Origin: Isoetes taiwanensis
Taxonomy: Eukaryota; Streptophyta; Lycopodiopsida; Isoetales; Isoetaceae
DNA length: 64,000 nucleotides
Assembly: GCA_021234155.1 (NCBI GenBank)
Contig: JAJEKV010000092.1
Location: forward strand, 1,118,001-1,182,000
Direction: 5' to 3'
How positions within the stretch are numbered: the first letter of the stretch is position 1; every line of letters begins with the position of its first letter. The notes under the pieces are model-generated. The model saw nothing but the letters and a program-made list of their open reading frames with translations, made no database searches and had not been told where the DNA came from. Below are positions 31,437-41,699 of this stretch, piece after piece. A program made the translations under genes and the position numbers.

Positions 31437-31455
31437 TTGGCGCCGTTATGCCGGG
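31437..31455 (+). promoter_or_regulatory. Primer-binding site, tRNA-Asp-like
   Basis: TGGCGCCGTT (31438-31447) directly after the LTR is complementary to the plant tRNA-Asp 3' end. The match resumes as GCCGGG after two extra bases (AT). Confidence 0.75.
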
Positions 31456-33693
31456 TTCGCTCATGATCACTTTCTTCACCCTTGCTGTTTGCTGTTATCT
31501 TGCTGCTCCCATTCTTCCCCGTTTTGATGACTTCTTGTATACTATTCTTCCCCAATTAGGTTTCCTTAGTTTGCCCAACCAAGTCGATTTGTGTATCCGC
31601 TTGGAGGCCTTTGTTTTTCCAAACAGCTGATGATTCTGCCAGCTGATCAAATTTAATTTCGTCCATCTGTTCTCAAAACTCTGTTTTTCACATGCAGCAA
31701 GTACAGTTTGCAGTTTCAGGATTTCTGGAGTGGTGACAGCACTCCTCTCTTCAAGATTTTCAGAAAAAATTAACAGTTTACTTCTTTTTTCTCTTCTATC
31801 TGCTGAAAACTTGTTAAAATCTCATGCTCTTTTTCATTATCCTCTGTTTTTCTCTCAGTTTTATCAGAAATCCAAAAATATTCTTGATCATTTCTTCTTC
31901 AGTTTCTTTACAGAGGGCCAGCACTCGGCTAGCCCCCTTTGAGCCCATCAGTTCACATTCCCTGCAAATAAATCAATTGAGAAGCAAGGCATGGCTAGAG
32001 CCTATTGATTTACAGCTTTCTCTTCCTGGTTCCTGTAAATACACAAGATTCGAAATCAGTTCTCAGACAGATTTCTTAAGGGCGCTTTTCCATGAACTTC
32101 ATCTGCAAAAGCCTAGCTCCTGCCTATTCACAACAGCAAGCATCACAGATGTTTCATCAGCGTACCTCAGTACCTTTCCTAGTTCGTGCGGGATCATTTG
32201 CAATACTTGCAGAAGCTGCCCCTCTACCGAACTTGGTTTCAAGCAAGGAGTTTCGAGGTTTCACAAAGATCTGCAAGAGTTTCAGCCTCCCAGCGTTCCT
32301 ATTGTCCTTATTGAAGTTTTTTCAAGAGGGCCAGCACTGTGGCTAGCCCCCATTCATCTAGACATACCGGCTCTAGTGCAGTATTCCAGCAAGCACATCT
32401 GTACACAAAGCATCAGGACGGATTTATTAAAGCTCTGCCGTTTCCATCATCTGCACACATTAGCACATCAAATTTCCAGTCGTGATTGGAGCACAAACAT
32501 ATTTTCAGCAGAATCTTTACCTGTTGTTCCCTTGGCTTTTTCCTCACCAATATAATCAGCCATGGCTTTGTACTTCTATGGGCACCGACTCTTGCTCGAT
32601 CCATCCATCCGGTTTTTCGAATGATTTTGACCACCATTTCACCCGATTCCAAAGATTCCTATTCAATCTGGAGCAACCCAACAACCTGCACAAATCGTTC
32701 TTCAGGAGGCATCTGCAAATACAAGAGAGGTCAGCAAATTTTCCGATCTCAGCTCACATCAAGGCTCCCAGTTACACACCAACAGGGCATTTTCAGCAAG
32801 TATCTATGGCAGCGGCACCATATCCGGCCATTAATCCAAAGAGCTTTGCCTTTAATGATACAACGCCATCTCCGGGCGGGGCACTTGTTTAGGGCTATTT
32901 TGCGCCCAACGGCTCAGATTTGGCCGCCCCTTTATTCCCTTTTTAGGGTATCCTATATTCTTGCCGTGCCCTAATCACGTGTTGGGCATCCACGCTCAAC
33001 ATTTACTGCTTGTATCCACGGGTCACGCTCCACGCCACGGGCACTGGCTGATAACCGCTCACGGCCACGCTATTAAATACACGCCCACGGCCACGCTCTG
33101 TTTTTTAAGCCCACGCTCTGTTTTAAAAAACCCACGCTTTGCCACACCCAAGCCACGCTGCTCACGCTTCTTCTTCCCACATCACGCCTCATCAGCCACG
33201 CCCACGCCCACAGAGCCACGCTGCACCCACGCTTGCTCATGGCCACGCTCCTAGCTCAAGATCCACGCCCTTCAACAATATTGTCACGCATAGCCACGCT
33301 CTTCTATGGCTGATCACGGGGGAAGCTTTCTTGGTGTTTACATTTTTGAAGACCTTTAATTGTTTTTAAGTGACATTTTGGGCCATATTTGTTAAAATAG
33401 ACTTACCCATCATATAAGGGGATGGTCTTCATGTTTTTTTGGCCCAAAGTTCCTATGATCCATGTTCTCCATCGACACTCATTCGGATCTCATTCGTCAT
33501 CGACGCATTCATGAGGATATTTTTTCGACGACACCACCCAACCATTACCATTATTTTACCCCTAATTTTTGGCACCATGTTGTAAAGTGTCACATGTCCG
33601 ATAGGACGCTGCCTTGTGGCGTGACGTTAAAATCTCTTCTTCTTCTTCTTCTTCTTATAAAAGTCTGTACATGTTTTCGTGCTAAAAACTTTT
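31456..33693 (+). other. Internal region of the LTR element, no coding similarity
   Basis: The longest frame is 243 codons (31824-32555), with no zinc knuckle or protease motif. Two blocks with AGAGGGCCAGCACT and GCTAGCCCCC (near 31912 and 32329), each followed by CAG.C.GATTT.TTAA-type sequence, suggest an imperfect internal duplication about 415 bp apart. Nineteen CACGC words crowd 32991-33299. A LINE-like 3' end with (CTT)n lies at 33603-33656. Confidence 0.6.
33603..33656 (+). repeat. LINE-type 3' end with (CTT)n tail inside the LTR element
   Basis: GTGGCGTGACGTTAAAAT is followed by TCT and (CTT)n. The first part equals the terminus at 27137-27152 (minus strand). The upstream sequence is not recognisable as a LINE coding region, so the fragment may be very short. 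Confidence 0.65.
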
Positions 33694-33706
33694 AGGGGGG
33701 GGGCAG
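33694..33706 (+). promoter_or_regulatory. Polypurine tract
   Basis: AGGGGGGGGGCAG immediately precedes the 3' LTR, where plus-strand priming is expected. Confidence 0.7.
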
Positions 33707-34030
33707 TGTTAACCACCTAGTGGTTAACATTGTGCATGCACATGTTAGGTGCATGCACATGTTAGGTGTCAGTGGTGGCAGACTGACACTTGGCATGATT
33801 AGATTAACATAAGTGTAGGGATTAGATTTAGTTAGTGTACGGCTCAGATTTCTCTTCAGATGTACTCAGGTTTATCTCATATTTGGAGAGCCTCATTTGG
33901 CCACGTTCCCCTTCATTCTTTGTGCATATTTCCTTCTCTTGTTCTTGTTTTGTGATCATGAGCATGGCAGCTTTGTAGCATCCGGCAGTCATGGACTGCT
34001 GCTGCAGGGTGTATGCCAAGAATCCAAACA
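33707..34030 (+). repeat. 3' LTR, 324 bp
   Basis: Same sequence as the 5' LTR except that the 27-bp hairpin segment is absent. It is followed by the target duplication TAAGA. Confidence 0.9.
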
Positions 34031-34149
34031 TAAGAGTTTTTGTTATTTGAAATCACATAGCTAGTTGTGGTAGAGTTTGCATTAGACATGTGTAGATATT
34101 GTTGTTGTCAGATGGGGTGTTTGGAAGTGAACATATATGGCTCAGCACG

Positions 34150-34400
34150 CACCCAACTCGGTGCCCCAAAGTTGTTAGGCAAGTTGTTTTGGGGTCCAAT
34201 TTGGAGCTGGTGCACTAAAACAGGGCGGGCAACCAATATGGAGAGCCCAGATGGGTGGACGCCCAATTTCGTGCATCCAAATTGGGCGGGCGCCCAATTT
34301 AAGGGCCCAAAAAAAAAAAGACCTCAAATTCGGTGCCCGCCCAGTTTGGATGCACCGAATCCCAATTTGGGCTTATCAATTTGGGCTGAGGCTCAATCTC
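34150..34400. repeat. Second block of GGGCG palindromes
   Basis: CAAATTGGGCGG, followed by GCGCCCAATTT, forms a palindrome at about 34287-34310 like that at 29.9 kb. Nearby are CCAATTTGG, GCCCGCCCAGTTTGG and CCCAATTTGGGC. The block is a diverged relative of the 29.4-29.9 kb repeats. Confidence 0.65.
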
Positions 34401-35640
34401 TCTCTCTTGAGCTTTGACCTAAAATAGAAGTGAATAGTAACTCTTGAAAAGTCTCTAAAAATAATAATTTTGGCTGGAATTCAAAGGAATCTCATAAAAT
34501 CTAAAGAAATCTAAGGAAGAGTCTTCATAAACTCTTAGAAAACTAGAACATGCACAAACTGGAACATGCACCATAGGATCGATTAAAAAACTTGTATATA
34601 GATACTAATACATGTCAAAAAAAAGTTATGACTACATTCGCTTTCCCAAGCCTATAGTCTGCAACATATTGTGCTCGTGTTATAAAAAGTATAGCACCAA
34701 ATGGTTCATGCATAGCACATTTTCGTGTTACAATGGCACCAACTACTATCAATTAATAAAGATTACAATGTACAATGGCATCAACTACCATCAAATTCTT
34801 CAAAGTAGAAATTAAAAATGTCTTTTTGCATTTTTGCATTATAGCAGTTTTACATGGTTCACTTTAGCATTTTAACATATACTATGTTAAAGTGCCCATC
34901 AAGCCCTATGAAATTTTGCCTTGTGTGCAAATTTCTAGCCACCTATGCTACTGCATGGTCTACGTGGTATTTTTTCCATAGTGGTGGCAATGGTTGCCAA
35001 AGATAAAAAATATTTGCCTCTCATTCCAAAGATAAAAAAGGCATAACTACAACCCTTCTTAAAAAATCTATTCTATTCTATTCTTAATTTTAGGATATTA
35101 TTATGGCCATGCAATAAAATCCTTCCACAACTAGGCATTCAAGCCATTCAACATCTCTAAGTTTAAGAAAATATTGAGATCTACCAATTTTGAGCACACA
35201 TAGACAGTGTAGAGTGCACAAATGTTTTATCTGGTCAATAATGGTAGCAACCTTGATTTCATGAAAATGGCTACACCATTAAAGTAAAAGGAGCAAGGCA
35301 TACCAATGTCATCCCAATGATGCAAGTGCAAGCTTTTGCAAAACCTCTAGCATTTAAAAGGGGCATTGAAGCCAATATCATGTCTGAGCCCTTAAACAAT
35401 AAATGTACCTTGTATAGTGGCACAAATTTATTACCTTGAGTTGGAGAGCTTCTTATCATTCTAGGCTATGGAGAAACATCCCTCATCCAGTATATCATTA
35501 GATAGATCATAGAGAGAGCTTTCTAACACATCAAATTTCATCCAAAACGGACTCTTGAATCAAAAGTTATGATTAAAATTGTAGTAATAAAGAATCTGAA
35601 CTTTCTCACAAAATATCTGACATTGAAACTACTATCTACC
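34401..35640. other. AT-rich spacer
   Basis: No gene seen. A short (TATTC)3 run at about 35068 and an ACAATGGCAYCAACTAC duplication (34731, 34772) are the only patterns noted. Confidence 0.45.
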
Positions 35641-35654
35641 TATCTATCTGATGA

Positions 35655-35800
35655 ATACGATGACGAAATATCTGACGATATGTCTAACAAAAAGTTTGAC
35701 GCAAATTCATGACGCAAAAACTGACCTTGCACCTGACGAAACTTCCGACGAATAGTTTTTGACGATTATCCTGACGTTATTCTGACGCAAACCCTGACAT
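35655..35800. promoter_or_regulatory. Cluster of TGACG motifs
   Basis: TGACG occurs at 35661, 35673, 35697, 35710, 35734, 35760, 35772 and 35783, plus CGACG at 35746. TGACG is the core of the as-1 element bound by TGA-class bZIP factors in plants. It lies upstream of the LTR-type leader of the gag element, so it may be an enhancer of that element. Confidence 0.5.
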
Positions 35801-38417
35801 TGCTGCCATGCTATGGCAGCATGGAAGAGCAAGACACATTCTCATATTATCATGCTCACACTTTGATGTGAACACAGATTTACAAAGACAATGCATCTTT
35901 GCACATTTTGAGAGGAAGACTTGAAGACCAATGTGAGGACATTTGACGAAGATCATACAAGCAGGCCATGGAAGGTGATTCAAGGAAATGTTGAAGATTT
36001 GAAGACCCCTTGAAGAGTTCTTGGTATGTGATGCTTATATTTGAGTTCTCAGAATAACTACATCTCTTGATTCCCATCTTAAACCTTCCACATTCATTAC
36101 CATGAAAATATGCCCATGAGACCCCAAGTTCCATGCCTACATCTCATTTCCTAAGGCAAATTGGCCTAGAAGATTTTTTCTAATCAAAACTTCCCCTTCA
36201 CATGTCATTCACATCCCACGCACACTCATCATACCATCACCATCTCATTGAAGCACAAATCTCCACTTGACTTGGTCATACGCATGGTCAAAGGTCAAAT
36301 TCCTCTCTCTAAAAGTCAAATGGTGAGAGACATTGCAAAATTCTTAAGGGAAGCAATTAAGAGTCAAAATTGGCCTAGAAAATGCAAATTATATGCATTG
36401 GTACTTAAATTGACCTATGACATCATTCAAAAAAGGCCAAGTCACCATACATGTTATCTTCATTGCCATGTCACATCATACACATATCACCCCATTGAAA
36501 TTCCATCCTTTGCAAAAAAAATCTTCAATTTAAAGTGTATAAGTTCATAAGGGTGACATATTATCTTGCCACATCATCACATACACCTCCACATCATCAT
36601 CTACATGTCATACACATCATCTCCACATCATCTCATGTTTTGACTAGAAAAAATATTCTTAGCCAAGTTGTTTGACACCTCATTACCCCTAGTTGCCATG
36701 TCATCCTCATATTGCCAACTCATCATGCCTACATGCCACATCACCATCTATATACCCTTTTCAAGGCAAAAATACAAAGAAGCTTCTTAGCAAAAAAGAT
36801 TCCACCATCCTTGAGAGCATAAAAAAAGATCCTTTTTGCAAAAAAGAAATTCAAAAAATTCGTTTATTTGGGTCTTCATATGTGATTTCTTGGGAATCGT
36901 GCCAGACCATGTTGTGCAAACAATTTTCCTATCTACCCCCCAAAACCTAGATTTTCCTGCCAATCTCCCCCCGCCACGTGGTATACCCAGGCGTGTGGGG
37001 CAGTGGAGGTACCGAGGCCCACGTCGATATAGCACGTATTGTTAATGATATTGATTTTATTATTCCTTATATACCCTTGCTTCCATTTCGAGTTGGGCGT
37101 GTGGGATATTTCACAGGTTTTGCCAAAAACCCTAATCTTCAAGAACTGCCAAGTTCTGGCAAAATTGCCTGAAACGACCTCTCAATCATTACCTTAAAAC
37201 GTCGGATTGGCCTGTGGCACACCAAGAACCTATCAGATAAGCTAAAAAACAAAATTTCGGCATGGATTTGCCAAGAACAGAGCTAAACAGGGGAATTCAA
37301 AAAGGGGATCAATCTCAGAGGATTTTTCGAAGGCTTTGAGGCGAAAGACAGATCGATTGCTTTGAAGAAAGACTGATTCATAATTTGGAGCTTGATTCTG
37401 CCTTCCAAACATGATAATTTGCATGAATTATTGATAAATTTGTGCGGTTTATTTGACTGTGTACCTTTTTCATCCTGTGCCCAAGACTTAGAGCTTGGGA
37501 TTATCATTATTTGCCTGTGTGATTCTGAGTTGAATGAAAATCCGAGCCTTGTTGACAAAGTTATGAATGCTTCATATTGATTTTGTATGAGATGTCATAT
37601 ATGTACAACCCTTAGTCCTTGCATTCTATCTTGAGAAAGAAAAAAGCAAAATATTGCACATGAGTATCTGTAGTATAGGTTCATGATATTTGAAATGTTT
37701 GCTCAATCCAATGATAATGGTTTAAGCCTTCATCACTAGGCCTTTGATCTGTTCTCATTACTCTATATTTGCATTATGCCCAAGTAGCCTTCATCTGATT
37801 ATTTGCATAGGCATTGTTGGCATTGATACTGCATAGAAAAGTAAAAAAGTGCATCCAAGTATCTAGCAATTCCAGATCTGCCTGATGTTCATACTCTGTG
37901 ACAGACAGTCAATAAAAACTCAAAATTCCAAAAAAGATACACATCTTTCTGCAAAGAGCACTCTTGAACATTGTGTGCAAACATTCTAGAGAGGGATTGA
38001 AGCATCAAATCTCAAAAAGAAGTTACCTCTATCGAGTTAGAAAATTTGACTCTCTGCCAGGGATATTGACCAAAAATTGACCTGGTCAGGGATGCTTATT
38101 TTACAGGCTTGCCCTAATCGAAATCCATCTGACTTTTTTTCCAACATCCTTCAAGATCTTATGCAGCTTTAGAATCAAGAATCATGTGTAAAATCCCTTT
38201 GATTTGCATTTGGCATGTATTCTTGCAAGGCAGACTTTTTTCTCTTTAGGGAAAGCTGTTCATAATCACTGTTTGAGCATTCTTCTTGGGATTTTTCACT
38301 CAGAGTGGTTGCCTCAAGCAACCTGGAGGTTCTAAACCACTGAGGTTGAAGGTTTTGCCAGGAACACCTTCAACATTTTAAAGGTTCTACCGAGATCATT
38401 TCCTGGAATTTGAACTC
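35801..38417 (+). other. Probable LTR/leader of a gypsy-like element
   Basis: Long non-coding, AT-rich sequence with many short open frames precedes gag, as in plant elements with long LTRs and leaders. No second LTR is present in the window, so limits cannot be set. It contains ACATCATC-type short repeats at 36560-36640. Parts resemble 63.2-63.7 kb in composition and short words only. Confidence 0.35.
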
Positions 38418-39760
38418 ATGGCTCCTAGGAGAACTAATGAAGCATCTGAGCATGCTGAAGCACAGGAGAATCATGAAGCTTCTGTTGCAGGACCTGGGGT
38501 AAGTATACAAGCAAACACATGTATTGTCATTATTTTGAATTGAATATGACAATTCCTGTTCCTACTTTTGATCCAAGCATGAATGCTAACAATTTTCTGA
38601 AGACTTTTGAGGAGTGTTACCAAGAATATGGACACAAGAAAGGTTGCAAATTCTCTGAGTTTAAAAAGTGTTTCAAGAATGATGAGGTTAGAGCTTGGCT
38701 TGAGTATGTTATGAGTTTGGGAGCTAACGCTTGGGATGAATTGGTCAAGAAATTCTTGGCAAGGTTTGGTAAGCTTTTGGATCCTCAGGATTTGATTTTT
38801 GAACTGCAGACCTTTCATATAAAGCATGGTGAGAGTGTTCACCAATATGTGGAAAGGCTTAATCTTTATCTTGTCAAGTGTCAAATTAACCAAGTTCCTA
38901 ACCATACTTTACACCTTGTAGCATCTTTTATCAGAGGTCTGAGTAGTAGACCAAGAGTACACAGAAAGATGCTCAAGATCCAAAAACATGAAGGCTTTGA
39001 CACGATACATAAGGCTTTCACTAAAGCCACTGAAATTACAGATATGATTTCTTACTTGCTACATGATGTGCACTCACCTCATGATCCTTTTTTTCCAGAT
39101 TATGAGCAGGAATACATGGGACCAGGACCTGTACCAGTTTATGTTGTTCAGAAGAAAAAGCAAAAAATAAAAATGGAGGATGTTGAGGGTCCTGTAGCTA
39201 GTGTGAGAGCTGAAATAACTAAAGTATCAGAGGCTTTAGTTGAGGTGACCAGGCAACTCCAAGAAATGAAGAATTCCAAATCTGAAAAGAGAATTTATCC
39301 ATCTTGTGCTCACTGTTCGAGAAATTCTCATTCTTCTGATTACTGGTGGTATAGGCCTTGTACAAAATGTGGTAAAAGGGGGCATTTTGGTAAGGAATAC
39401 CCTGTGTGTGCATTTTGCAAAGCTGTGGGACATTACGAGGATAGATAGTGTAAAATAGTATTTTGCTAGGCAAGATAAATCCAAACCTAATGAGCAAAAT
39501 GCTTCCATCAGATTTGTGCAGGAAATTGAAGAACAGAAGGAAATTATGGCTGTTCATACTAGAGGGATGAACAATGCAAAGGAAAAAGACCAGCACAAGC
39601 CAATGAGGAAGTCAATGCTGTGAGACACAAGGAAATCGAGCAAAATATAGTGAAGATTTTGAGTATTTGCTTAAAAATTCTAAAATCAGTGTTGACTTGT
39701 TGACTCTGCTCAAAGAGGCCTTCGTATATGACAGAGGTCTTCCCCAGCCAACTTATCGCT
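38418..39760 (+). pseudogene. Ty3/gypsy-type gag remnant
   Basis: An N-terminal piece starts at ATG 38418 (MAPRRTNEASEHAEAQENHE) and shifts frame near 38500 into a 309-codon frame (to 39448). It shows the retrotransposon gag pattern: FLKTFEECYQEYGHKKGCKF, VRAWLEYVMSLGANAWDELV, KKFLARFGKLLDPQD, ESVHQYVERLNLYLVKCQIN and FIRGLSSRPRVHRKMLK. A Cys/His-rich end follows (CTKCGKRGHFGKEYPVC, a zinc-knuckle-like motif). Further frames after the stop continue to about 39760 (SKISVDLLTLLKEAFVYDRG), where similarity ends. No protease, RT or integrase follows. Confidence 0.8.
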
Positions 39761-40540
39761 CCTATATGACAAAAGCTCTTCTCCCGCCATCTTACCCCTT
39801 GCATTTTGCTACGAAATATTTTTCTCCCCATCGTTTGTGCTCCATCCATATACGTATTTTTTAACCATTAAAAAACACCCATACCAGTCATGCAATCATC
39901 ATATAGGTCATCAAATATGCACCCCCCTTTACATAGGCTTACTTGGGCAAAAAATACGTCGAGGAGATGTATAAAAATATGTAAAAACATTGACTTGGGC
40001 AGGGAATACATATACCAGTTTACTAATTTCTCGTCTTACAATATATAGCACAATAACAGGGGGTCATTTTTGTAGTTTTATATGTTTTATAGTATTTCTA
40101 GAGTGCGCACTTTTTGGTTCGTTGATTTGGGTTGGGTAGAAATATTTTTTGGGGTATACATGCAAAAGGATGGATGAGGTGCATAGGGAGTTTTTGTATG
40201 AACTGTGGTAAATAAGATATTTTCAAGTGGCCCATCTTCACAGGTAGCATATCCAATATACATATAGGTAAATCCCCGGAGGTCTGCAATGGCCACAAGG
40301 CCATTTTTTACTGCATAATAACATCTTATGAATTGCTGCATCCTTTCTGTACAGGAATTGGAGCCAGCAGGATAGAGGACAAGTACACTAAAGAGCTTAT
40401 ATGTGGTATTGGTCGTGATTCTTCAATGCTTTTAGGTTTGTCCACCTTGGCAAGAAGCTTGATGAGGCCCTTTCTCCACGACACTCATGTCTTAAATTTA
40501 CAAAAATATGATTGGGCCACATAAACATATAAGACACATT
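39761..40540. other. Spacer after the gag remnant
   Basis: A 63-codon frame (40333-40524) is unrecognised. Nothing else is assignable. Confidence 0.4.
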
Positions 40541-40660
40541 AGCTTTTCCACGTTAACTTTTAAAACATGTCTTATATGTCTTATATGCATGTCGTAGAAC
40601 TTTGAAGTCACATTTTCTTCCAGGGGAAATCCCCCGCCACAAAATAAGACATCGAAAGAT
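40541..40660. repeat. TAAGACA/TGTCTTA repeat fragment, copy 1
   Basis: ACATGTCTTATATGTCTTATATGC is followed by GGGGAAATCCCCCGCCACAA and AATAAGACATCG. The GGGGxxATCCCCCGCCAxAAAATAAGACA block recurs at 47000-47030. Confidence 0.6.
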
Positions 40661-40994
40661 GTCCAATCCGAGGCCTTCTTTGCCGGAATTTTAGGATGTC
40701 GCAAAAAAGAAAAAGGAATAGAAGCATCGTGACTGTAATTTATGGATTGGAATTGCTAGTATTGTAATCGCTGGTCTCGTTAGACAGGAATCGGCGCTCT
40801 TATCTTCTAATTATTTGTTTCGATCTACATGAATGGTTCGTTGCCCTTCTGATTTTGCTATTTTTAGTTTTGTTTCAGACCCATTTTGCATGTTCCAAGC
40901 ATCTATCCGACACTTTTTCAGCATTATTTTCTCTCAATCTTTGCTCTCAATTTGTTCAGTCGTAAGATAATCTGTTTTAAGCAAATCCGCAAAG

Positions 40995-41170
40995 TTCATT
41001 CTAGAACTTTCTAGAACATTCCCTTAGAGTTTATAACATTTCCTTAGATTTTAGCAAGCAAAAAGTTACTATTTTAGAAACTTTTCAAAATTTACTATTC
41101 TTAGCAACTTCTATTTTAGGTTGAGGTGTTCTAGAATGTTCTAGAACTTTCTAGAACATTCTAGAACTTC
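40995..41170. promoter_or_regulatory. Two heat-shock-element arrays
   Basis: TTC and GAA pentamers alternate perfectly at 40999-41021 (five units) and 41129-41166 (eight units, four TTCTAGAA palindromes at exact 10-bp spacing). This is the canonical binding pattern for trimeric heat-shock factors. No obvious gene starts beside them: the minus frame at 41180-41506 (108 codons) is unrecognised. Confidence 0.7.
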
Positions 41171-41580
41171 TATAACATTCTAAAATATCTTAGAGCTTTT
41201 TGGAAGTTGTATGAATCTAGCTAGTGCAACATGTTTTATATGAAATTTATTCATGAAATTCAAGCACCATTGGGACTGTGCAAAGGTAGGAAGGGAGAGC
41301 ATATGAGAAGAGAGTGAAAACATTGGAGTGCGTGGTTGGTTGTTTATTGTTGATGCTTCTTTAAGGCCACTAGAAGATTTAGTTGAGTAGGATTTAATGC
41401 TGATAATTATATTATTCTCATGGTGCAAATATAAGTAGTGGTCCAAAGTGACATTTAAGATACGGCCAAGTGCATTTTTCTCACCAATAAACTTTATCCA
41501 TATCACGTCACCTACATGGACATTTTTCTTTTTAAAGCATTCGTTAAGAACCTAAGACTGTTTGATTCATGGCTTTAAGG

Positions 41581-41685
41581 ATTCCATCATTGATCAAATA
41601 AGCATTTATTCTTTAGGAATTGAATTTCGTATTCCATCATTGATCAAATTTGCGTCCATTCTTTAGGGATTGAATTGAATTGAAT
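41581..41685. repeat. 50-bp tandem duplication
   Basis: ATTCCATCATTGATCAAAT starts units at 41581 and 41631; both continue with ATT.TTTAGG.ATTGAATT. Confidence 0.85.
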
Positions 41686-41699
41686 TGATGTTTATAGTT

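Larger units (their letters stand above)
31086..34030 (+). mobile_element. Non-autonomous LTR retrotransposon, complete, 2.9 kb
   Basis: Two LTRs in direct orientation (31086-31436 and 33707-34030) start TGTTAACC and end CCAAACA, and the element is flanked by the 5-bp duplication TAAGA (31081-31085, 34031-34035). A primer-binding site lies after the first LTR and a polypurine tract before the second. The 2.27-kb interior has no gag, protease, integrase or RT similarity, so it is a LARD/TRIM-like element needing proteins from a relative. The LTRs look identical over about 324 bp apart from one 27-bp indel, implying recent insertion. Confidence 0.92.

Noticed and set aside
31824-32555. 243-codon frame as a gag candidate for the LTR element
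   Set aside because: No gag motif, zinc knuckle or protease signature, and codon composition is unremarkable.
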